Below the pieces are notes generated by a model. The model had not been told where the DNA came from. It saw nothing but the letters and a program-made list of their open reading frames with translations, and made no database searches. Positions 36,826 through 43,812 of a DNA stretch of 64,000 nucleotides are shown one piece after another. The position numbers were made by a program, and so were the translations under genes. The DNA lies in contig JBLIMK010000006.1 in the NCBI GenBank assembly GCA_047638715.1, positions 1 to 64,000 of the forward strand, in the 5' to 3' direction. This stretch comes from SHLQ01 sp047638715. GTDB taxonomy: Bacteria; Actinomycetota; Acidimicrobiia; Acidimicrobiales; SHLQ01. Position 1 is the stretch's first letter. Each line of letters starts with the position of its first letter.

Positions 36826-37824
36826 TCACCCACGCAGTACGATTTTAGGCGACATCAGCGCCAACTTCCACTCCTCGGCTACCTGCGTCCGAGCCGTGGT
36901 TGCAGCCTGCTGCACAGGTATCCCCTGCGTATCGATCACCGCGTCGATTGCCGCTACCCATTCCTCGGTCGACTCGTGCCCGACCTCGATCAAACCGGGC
37001 CAGTCGCTGCCGAGGTATTCCTCGACGAACTGGGTCCGGATCCCCACGACCGGGGTTCCCACTTCCATTGCTCGTAGAGCCACGCCGCTCTGGTAGTACT
37101 TCCGATACGGAATCAAAACCACGCGGGCATCACCGAGCAGTTTCGTGACATCGGCCTCGTCTACGAATCGGTCGTCGATGTCCCACCCGCCGATCGCCGG
37201 CCACCCACGCCCAACAATTCGTGTCGTTCGCCCACACGCCCGTAGCTGAGGGCCGAGCTTCGCGAGGAGGTCGAGGTCTCGAGCTGGTTTGAATTGGCCG
37301 AAGACAAGTACATCGAGAGATCGCTCGGTCGGACAGTCCTTCTCTGGGAGTATTGGATGAGGAAGAACATCGAGTTTCCCGAGACCTAAGAGTTCCGCCT
37401 CATCCCGAGCAGCATCGGTGTGGACGAGCCAACTATGCCGGTCGGAAGTTCCGAGATCGAGCGTCCCAATTGCGCGTTTGGAATAGCCGAACTGACGGCG
37501 CAGCGGTCGGACGTCATGGAGGATCGTCTGCACAGGAGCTCTGGGGCGCAGGAGGCGCCAGAGAAGAGCATCAAAATAGCCAAAGGTTGGCCACACGCTG
37601 ATTATGCAATCCACATCGGTTCGCCGGGCCGCCGAACGAGCACTCCGAATGAATTTCAGCGCCTGGCGAACCCGATCCACATTTCCGGATCCGGCGGGCA
37701 TTTCAGTCGAGCCCGTGGCGATATCAACAACGGTGATGCCACCGTTCAGCTGAAGATTGTCGGTCAGTGCTCTCTGGAAGTGAGCGAGCGCGTTCGGGAG
37801 CGGATTGACGATTCCTACTCGCAC
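36826..37824 (-). CDS. Glycosyltransferase (GT-B fold)
   Basis: About 332 residues from a GTG at 37824 (GCGGAG upstream); an in-frame start at 37872 is less likely. The N-terminus VGIVNPLPNALAHFQRALTD is the acceptor-side strand. The C-terminal half has the donor-domain pattern (LDVLVFGQFKPARDLDLL, VLIPYRKYYQSGVALRAMEVGTPVVGI), with the conserved Ser-Gly-Val acidic-loop region. Family divergent from GT4 consensus. It is first in the polysaccharide operon; 138 bp separate it from the next gene. Confidence 0.8.
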   Translation of the reverse strand: MRVGIVNPLPNALAHFQRALTDNLQLNGGITVVDIATGSTEMPAGSGNVDRVRQALKFIRSARSAARRTDVDCIISVWPTFGYFDALLWRLLRPRAPVQTILHDVRPLRRQFGYSKRAIGTLDLGTSDRHSWLVHTDAARDEAELLGLGKLDVLPHPILPEKDCPTERSLDVLVFGQFKPARDLDLLAKLGPQLRACGRTTRIVGRGWPAIGGWDIDDRFVDEADVTKLLGDARVVLIPYRKYYQSGVALRAMEVGTPVVGIRTQFVEEYLGSDWPGLIEVGHESTEEWVAAIDAVIDTQGIPVQQAATTARTQVAEEWKLALMSPKIVLRG

Positions 37825-38395
37825 GACGTCTCCGCATTCACGGGTGCGGCACGTCGGAGACTTCGCGACCATTTGGTGGCGAACGTCCAGTTGTCATGCA
37901 ACAGAGAATTTTCACGCATACAGAAAAACTTCGATCCGATCCGAGAAGTGGTTCGAACAAAATGGTACGCAGAGTAGTGCCGCCGAAGATATAAGCCCTC
38001 TGACTCACCAACAGTAGGCGCCGTTAGATCAGTCGTCTATTTTTGTGGGATTTGGACCCTAAATCGCCGATTTGACGGCTGCACCCAACGCCGAATTTGA
38101 TGTCGTTATGGAGAAGCGACGACCAGAACATTCCGCTGCATGTAGAAGATCTGGTTCGTCGTGCGTTTGTGAGTTCAGCGACGTCTTCACCGATGCCCCC
38201 TCACAGGCGTCGATCCGCTCGTGGGTTCGATCCATCTTTCGACGACGCACCGATCACCCGCTTCCTCGTCTGCCAAGGTTCGAGGACGTCGTGGCCTCGC
38301 CGAACGACAGCACGCCGCTGCCAGTGGACATCGACCTGACGAAGACGCCCGAAGAGCAGTCCCAGGATCTATCTCGTCCCCTCGAAGCCGGCTAA
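37825..38395. other. Gene-poor stretch between the polysaccharide operon and the RTX island
   Basis: About 570 bp with only short, unconvincing frames. A plus-strand frame (38072-38395) and an overlapping one (38097-38339) read partly protein-like (DDQNIPLHVEDLVRRAFV; EDVVASPNDSTPLPVDIDL) but shift frame between the sensible parts and have no clear start. It may be a gene remnant. The right end leads into the structured element at 38404-38487. The promoter for the operon at 37824 must lie in its left part. Confidence 0.5.
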
Positions 38396-38403
38396 AACGC
38401 GGC

Positions 38404-38462
38404 AAAGCCGCCAGTCAAAGCGTGTAACGCTTGACGAGCGGCTCTACCTAGAGGGCGGCTTT
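38404..38462 (-). terminator. Branched stem-loop downstream of the peroxidase gene
   Basis: A 9-bp outer stem (AAAGCCGCC at 38404-38412 with GGCGGCTTT at 38454-38462) encloses two further hairpins: GTCAAAGCG/CGCTTGAC (38414-38435) and CTCTA/TAGAG (38442-38453). Together they form a three-way-junction shape. On the minus strand it is followed by GCCGCGTTTT. It could be a second terminator or a structured RNA. Confidence 0.5.
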
Positions 38463-38463
38463 T

Positions 38464-38487
38464 GCGGGAGGCCCGAGGGCCTCCCGC
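38464..38487 (-). terminator. Perfect 11-bp hairpin after the peroxidase stop
   Basis: GCGGGAGGCCC and its exact reverse complement are separated by 2 nt, starting 32 bp past the peroxidase stop codon. It is very stable and well placed for termination of the peroxidase transcript, although the minus strand continues with A residues, not a U-tract. Confidence 0.6.
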
Positions 38488-38518
38488 AGGAGTCGCAATT
38501 ACTGCTTCAACTAGCGGG

Positions 38519-39154
38519 TTATGGCAACTCGCAGTTGAAGACCGTGTCGACACCTGCATCGGTGATGCAGGTGTCATTCGCTTGAGGGCCACCGTTTACG
38601 GTGTCTGCGACACCGTCGTTGGCAATGATGGTGTCATCGCCACCGAAGCCGATCAAGAGATCGGCTCCGAGACCTCCGTCGATGGTGTCGTTACCAAGCT
38701 GGAGCACGTTGCCGTCTCCGAAGATCTGGTCAGCGTCGACGCCACCGGTGATGTTGTCATCGCCAGAACCAGCATTGATGATGTTGAGTCCAGACGGATC
38801 GACAATCGTGTCTTGGTCCTCGTTGCCCCAAATCCGGTCATCTCCGGCGCCGCCATCGATGCTGTCGTTGCCGAATTGTCCGAAGAGGAGGTCATTGCCA
38901 CCGTTTCCGAAGATGATGTCGGCTCCCGTGATGCCGTAGATGATGTCGCCATCAGCACCGCCACTCAGGAAGTCGTCTCCAGGGCCACCATTGATGATGT
39001 CCGCACCAGCGTCACCGTTGATGGTGTCGATGCCGTCGAGGCCGATGATGAGGTCCATACCTGGACCACCAGTGATCGTGTCGTTGCCGCCCTGACCAAA
39101 GATGTCGTCATCGCCAGCACCGCCGTCGATGACGTCACTGTCGGGACCACCGTT
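38519..39154 (-). repeat. 636-nt inverted repeat arm A (RTX tail of the peroxidase gene)
   Basis: The last 212 codons of the peroxidase gene align without gaps to the last 212 codons of the protease gene (45961-46596), which lies on the opposite strand, so the two DNA arms are inverted repeats 6.8 kb apart. By eye the sampled nucleotide identity is close to 90%. Confidence 0.85.
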
Positions 39155-42100
39155 GAGGATGTCAGCGCCATCGCCACCGGTGATGTTGTCGGCGCCAGTG
39201 CCAGCAACGATCGTGTCGAGGCCAGGGCCTCCGTGAAGCTCATCGTCGCCCGCAAGGCCGAAGATGGAGTCATCACCAAGACCACCGAAGGCAACGTCGT
39301 TGCCTGGGCCTGTGTTGATGGTGTCGTTGCCACCTTCGCCACAGATGGTGTCGTTGCCCCCGAGGGACACGATCACTTCACCAGCAGAAGTACCGAGGAT
39401 GACATCGTCACCACCGGTTGCCTCGTTACCTGGACCAACCGGCAGCGACATATCGAATGTCACGAGCAGGCCATTACATCGCACTCCCGTGATGAAATCA
39501 CCATCGGTGAAGCGCAGGATCTCGATGTTGCGGAGCGTGTCCATACCATCATCGAGGTTTCCGTCTTGGTTTGCACCGTCTCCACGGGCGTGCTCGACGA
39601 TAATTCGGTCACCCACGAAGGTGACGTCGTAGTCGGTCTGCGGTCCCTGGAAGATGGCGACATCGACGTCGCCGCCTGGGCCTGGATCGACGATTTCACG
39701 CACGATCTGGATTTCTCCGGGATCGAGAGTTCCAGCGAAGATCGCAGCCTGCATATCGAGTGCCGCATCCCAACGAGTACCACCGTTGCTCGGGGTACCA
39801 CCGGTGATCGCTGGTGATGGGTGCCACAGGTAGACATCGAGGAAGACGTCGCCGTCGATGATGTCGTTCTGGCCTCGACCCTCGATGAGGTCGCTGCCTG
39901 CTCCGCCGAGGATGATGTTGCCGTCCTCGAACAGCGTGGTACCGGCTGGCAGCACATCGACAAGACCATCGAACAGTGCGATAGCAGTGGTGTCGAGCGA
40001 CTGAAGTCCAAGCGCAGGAACACCCTGTGAATCATCACCCTTCAACTGATCAGCGCCAGGAGTACCCGAGATACCCTCGACCGCTGCGAAACGATCGTCC
40101 TGGAATGGTGGTGGGAGAAGCAGCGTCTGGTTCAAGTCAGCGCCCTCGGCAAGAATCACCCAGTCGAAGCCCTTCAGGCCTTCGAACCGGTCGATACCAG
40201 GGCTTTCCTTGAACACATCGTGTCCACCCTCACCATGCATGCGGTCGTCGCCGCCTTGTCCATCCATAACATCGTTGCCGCCGAAGGCACTGAGTTCGAG
40301 TGGGTCGAAGTCGTCAGCCTGAATATCGGCTGCACCTCCACCACCCTCGATCCAGTCGTCGCCTTCGCCACCGATCAGCACTGCTGCATTGAAGCCGCCG
40401 TGCAGGATGTCGTTGCCAGGTCCTGCGAGGGTCTCGTTGAGATCCGCACCGGAAAGGATGTAGTCAGCGCCGGGTCCACCCTGGAGCAGGTTCTCACCTG
40501 GGCCACCAGAGATGGCATCGTCGCCAGGACCACCCTTGATGTCATCATCGCCGGACGAGTCCGTAATGATGTCATCGCCGAGGCCGCCGACGATGTTATC
40601 GCCACCGCCGCCGCCTTCGATACGGTCGTCGCCGTCGTTGCCACGAATCGTGTCATCGCCGTCGCCAGACTCGAGGACGTCGTTCGCAGGCGAACCGATC
40701 CAGTTGGTGTGCTCGTCTCCGGCCACACCATCTGCAATGGCTTGTGCGCTGAGAGTGCCTGGACCAAACTTGACGTTTCCGTTTGCCTCGCGGGCAAGAA
40801 GGTCCGTCTCGTCGTAGGTCGTCGCAGGATCATCCACGATCCCCGTGGGGTTCGTCTGTGCGTTCATGTCGAACGTGAAATCTGGACGACTGAACACGTT
40901 TGCCGGCAAACCTTCAGCCGTGGTGTTGCGCTGAGCCAACTCGGACAACGAGTTGCCTTCCATCTGCGCAAGCAAGTTCGTTCCGGCTAGACGCCAGAGG
41001 TAGTAGAACCTGTCGCCGTCCTGAAGGTTCTCCATCTGCGTCTTGAAGATGAAGTCGAACGTGGTACCGAGCATTGCGCCGGTATCAAATTCGAGCTTCT
41101 CCGCAAGGCCACCCATCCAGAGATCCACGTTGTCGAGGCCACCCTTGTCGCCATCGTATGGCGCAGCAGCGCTGAGGAAGTCGGCGGTGTCTGCAGGAGC
41201 GGCAAGGCCGCCATTGATCATCGCGTCAGCGAGTGACCGACGTGAGGACATCGTTCCAACACCCGAACCATCATCGAATGTCGCGAGGTCTGCATGCGTG
41301 CCATAGGCAGCAATGAAGTTCACGATCGAGTCAGGGTTCTTGAGCTCGAACCGGAAGTCGGCCCAGTTGTCATACGGAGCAAGGTCCGGACGAAGTCCGT
41401 TTGCCCAGAATGTCTCACGGACCGTGTTCAAACGCGCAACGCCGTTGTCACGACCACGTGCGATGTTGATCGCAGGAAGGTCGAGCGGAAGACCAAGAAG
41501 GTTATTCCGCAGCGCTTCGGTGATGAACTCGTCAATTTCCTGTCCAACCTGTGTCACGCCACCACGCCAAAGCTGACCAGCAGCTTCTTCGGGAAGGATC
41601 GAGGCGCCGAGTGAATCCTTGCGGAATTCGATCGGGTTCACGAATGCGTCGATCAGCGTAAGGCTGTTGTCGGTGCCATCAGCCTCGAATCGAACGACGT
41701 TCTCGTTGAGCATCGAATGACCAAAGCGGTACACGGCGTGTGCAAACTCAGCGGAGATCACTGAATTGATCGTCGTGTCGTAGTTGACAAACGCGTGAAC
41801 CTGCGGGCTGATCGTTCGAGCGAATTCCTCGAACGCCAAGTGCTGATATTCCATTTCGGTGACAAACTTCGCCGCCTGGAACAGACGTTCACCATTTCCA
41901 AATTCGCCAGCAAGTCGTGCACCGGTGAATTCAGAATCGAGTCCCGCTGCTGTAGCGACGGCAAGGATGTCGTCCACCAAACGGTTGTGCTCAGCATGGA
42001 ACACGTGGTGAATCGAAGTCAGGACGAGGTTCTCGTTTGCACGGCCGTCACCAGCAATGAAGTGAGCGCCAAGCATCTCATCGTCGTAGGTGCAGGGATC

Positions 42101-43480
42101 GCCATCGTCTCCGAAGAGGCCTTCCGCACCAAGATCGAGGTCAGCGGTCTGTGCGACCTCTGGTGTGCCTGGGTTCATGTCAGCATCGCAAGTACCTGGG
42201 TTTGCGTGATGCGCAATGTCAAGCACGAAGCCATGACCTGTACGCATTGCATCAACAGGAATAGCGATACCTCCGCCAGCGGTGTTGCCCTCGACGAGAC
42301 CGCCGGGGGTAACAATCTGTGGAAGACCACGAAGCGGTCCAGGAATGAAGTTGCCGTACACGTCGGTCGCGAGGAGCGGCACGTCGTGCAGGTCATGATC
42401 TTCAAGCGTGATGCCAAGAACGGTGCTGGATTGTGCTTGCACGTTGTCCCAGTTCGACATACCGCCGTCAGCGTGCTCGAGCAAGAAGCCCGTCGACACT
42501 GGCAATGGACCAGCGGTGTAGTCGCGCACGAACACCTGATGTGAAGGATGCGACGTGTAGGTCTGGTTCTGGTCGACGTAAGGAGTCGTCTTGTTCAGCG
42601 GATCAGTTCCGTCTTGTCCACGGCTCAGAACCATGAAGTTGGTTTGACCACCCGGGACGAACAGAGGATCGTCCGCATTTAGCGGCATGTAGATCGGAGC
42701 ACCGTTCTTCGTCGTGAGGTCGAGACCGTGATCGAAGAACTGACCGAAGTACGTCAACATGTCGTTGAACGGAGCCGAAAGTCCGCCATCGGGTGCGGAG
42801 TTTTCGATGTTGATGAGGCCACCTGGATGCACGGTGATGCCATCTGGCAGCAGTGCGGGGACTCCACCGGGATGACCAGCGACAACCGGGTTGCCCGTCG
42901 TCTGATCGGAGATCAAGTTACTGATCGTTCGAGGCGTGCTGTCCTGCACCCATAGACCAGCGCCGGGGTTGGCGTATGTGGTCAGCGCACCATTTACATT
43001 CGGTGGCGGTGGAGGGAATGGAAGAGCGAGCACTTCGGCATCCACAAAGGACGGCGCTATGAGCTCTTCAAATGGTTGATCGGCTGCGCCCCAAGTCTCG
43101 TTGCCAACAAACAAGTTGTTGCAGGTACCGTCGAGTACACGAAGGCCAAGGGGTTGGGTCAAGTCGCCTTGCGGGACCTGGTTTGGACCGTTGCCGATAA
43201 GAGTTGCGCATGGATTTGCGGGCGTCGACGTCTGCACATGCGCTTCTGAAACCCGGATCTGCTGGAGAATAAACTCCACGTCTTGCCCGGTGATGGTGAA
43301 GTCCGCACCGATAGGAGCGGCTGCATCGCCGTTCCCGACGAAGTCGAACCCTTCCCATGGTTGGCGCTCGGTTTGCGCCGATGCCCCCGTCGCGAGCACT
43401 GGCACAAATAGTGCCAATGCTGCGAGGAGCCCGATGCTTCGCAGCCAATGACGACGAAGCCCTCCACTTGTTGAATTCAT
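38519..43480 (-). CDS. Secreted animal-type heme peroxidase with long RTX (calcium-binding) region
   Basis: 1653 residues from the ATG at 43480 (GGGTGGAC upstream). A Sec signal (RSIGLLAALALFVPVLATGASAQ) is cleaved near residue 36. The heme peroxidase domain spans ~60-830: distal GQFFDHGLDL (~245) with Gln, Asp and His kept, ANENLVLTSIHHVFHAEHNR (~480-500) with the catalytic Arg region, and the proximal His in YRFGHSM (~585). The Asp after the distal His in myeloperoxidase is Gly here. From ~930 there are many GGxGxDxI nonapeptides in two blocks, separated by a non-repeat segment (~1130-1370). The end is DTVFNCELP. It probably oxidises halides or phenols outside the cell. Divergent from the protease gene. 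Confidence 0.9.
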   Translation of the reverse strand: MNSTSGGLRRHWLRSIGLLAALALFVPVLATGASAQTERQPWEGFDFVGNGDAAAPIGADFTITGQDVEFILQQIRVSEAHVQTSTPANPCATLIGNGPNQVPQGDLTQPLGLRVLDGTCNNLFVGNETWGAADQPFEELIAPSFVDAEVLALPFPPPPPNVNGALTTYANPGAGLWVQDSTPRTISNLISDQTTGNPVVAGHPGGVPALLPDGITVHPGGLINIENSAPDGGLSAPFNDMLTYFGQFFDHGLDLTTKNGAPIYMPLNADDPLFVPGGQTNFMVLSRGQDGTDPLNKTTPYVDQNQTYTSHPSHQVFVRDYTAGPLPVSTGFLLEHADGGMSNWDNVQAQSSTVLGITLEDHDLHDVPLLATDVYGNFIPGPLRGLPQIVTPGGLVEGNTAGGGIAIPVDAMRTGHGFVLDIAHHANPGTCDADMNPGTPEVAQTADLDLGAEGLFGDDGDPCTYDDEMLGAHFIAGDGRANENLVLTSIHHVFHAEHNRLVDDILAVATAAGLDSEFTGARLAGEFGNGERLFQAAKFVTEMEYQHLAFEEFARTISPQVHAFVNYDTTINSVISAEFAHAVYRFGHSMLNENVVRFEADGTDNSLTLIDAFVNPIEFRKDSLGASILPEEAAGQLWRGGVTQVGQEIDEFITEALRNNLLGLPLDLPAINIARGRDNGVARLNTVRETFWANGLRPDLAPYDNWADFRFELKNPDSIVNFIAAYGTHADLATFDDGSGVGTMSSRRSLADAMINGGLAAPADTADFLSAAAPYDGDKGGLDNVDLWMGGLAEKLEFDTGAMLGTTFDFIFKTQMENLQDGDRFYYLWRLAGTNLLAQMEGNSLSELAQRNTTAEGLPANVFSRPDFTFDMNAQTNPTGIVDDPATTYDETDLLAREANGNVKFGPGTLSAQAIADGVAGDEHTNWIGSPANDVLESGDGDDTIRGNDGDDRIEGGGGGDNIVGGLGDDIITDSSGDDDIKGGPGDDAISGGPGENLLQGGPGADYILSGADLNETLAGPGNDILHGGFNAAVLIGGEGDDWIEGGGGAADIQADDFDPLELSAFGGNDVMDGQGGDDRMHGEGGHDVFKESPGIDRFEGLKGFDWVILAEGADLNQTLLLPPPFQDDRFAAVEGISGTPGADQLKGDDSQGVPALGLQSLDTTAIALFDGLVDVLPAGTTLFEDGNIILGGAGSDLIEGRGQNDIIDGDVFLDVYLWHPSPAITGGTPSNGGTRWDAALDMQAAIFAGTLDPGEIQIVREIVDPGPGGDVDVAIFQGPQTDYDVTFVGDRIIVEHARGDGANQDGNLDDGMDTLRNIEILRFTDGDFITGVRCNGLLVTFDMSLPVGPGNEATGGDDVILGTSAGEVIVSLGGNDTICGEGGNDTINTGPGNDVAFGGLGDDSIFGLAGDDELHGGPGLDTIVAGTGADNITGGDGADILNGGPDSDVIDGGAGDDDIFGQGGNDTITGGPGMDLIIGLDGIDTINGDAGADIINGGPGDDFLSGGADGDIIYGITGADIIFGNGGNDLLFGQFGNDSIDGGAGDDRIWGNEDQDTIVDPSGLNIINAGSGDDNITGGVDADQIFGDGNVLQLGNDTIDGGLGADLLIGFGGDDTIIANDGVADTVNGGPQANDTCITDAGVDTVFNCELP

Positions 43481-43610
43481 AATGTCCACCCGCTTGCTTG
43501 GATTGCCCTCGATGATTTACCAAGAGTCCGAAGCGCAGAAGAATCCCGCTGGCGTACACAAAGACAGGTGTGCTGTCCATTGCGTTCGCCCGCGGATGCC
43601 CTCAGCACCT

Positions 43611-43708
43611 ACTAAAACAAGAATGTAGAACGTATTCCCACCATACGTCAATTTAAAATAACTAAAGGCCACCGTGCGCGCTACCGATACTAAATCTTCA
43701 CTAAATCT
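43611..43708. promoter_or_regulatory. Divergent promoter region with four ACTAAA sites
   Basis: The 332-bp gap between the peroxidase and protease starts is AT-rich against its surroundings. ACTAAA occurs at 43611, 43661, 43689 and 43700. The last two lie in 9-bp direct repeats (ACTAAATCT, 43689-43697 and 43700-43708) with an 11-bp period, one helical turn, a spacing favoured by OmpR/PhoB-type regulators. Probable control of one or both genes (inference). Confidence 0.45.
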
Positions 43709-43812
43709 GCGCTCTCTGTGAGATCACGTGACAATCGGGTCATTCGAACCCCTTTCGCCACTGATCGTTGCACGTCTACCCTTAAAGCACACGAAGGGTG
43801 AGGTGTTGGGAT

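Noticed and set aside
38462..39817. A 451-codon open frame on the strand opposite the peroxidase RTX region
   Set aside because: The periodic Gly/Asp codons of RTX repeats keep the antisense frames open. The product is a low-complexity Val/Asp/Ile repeat with no start context, and the sense strand clearly encodes RTX.
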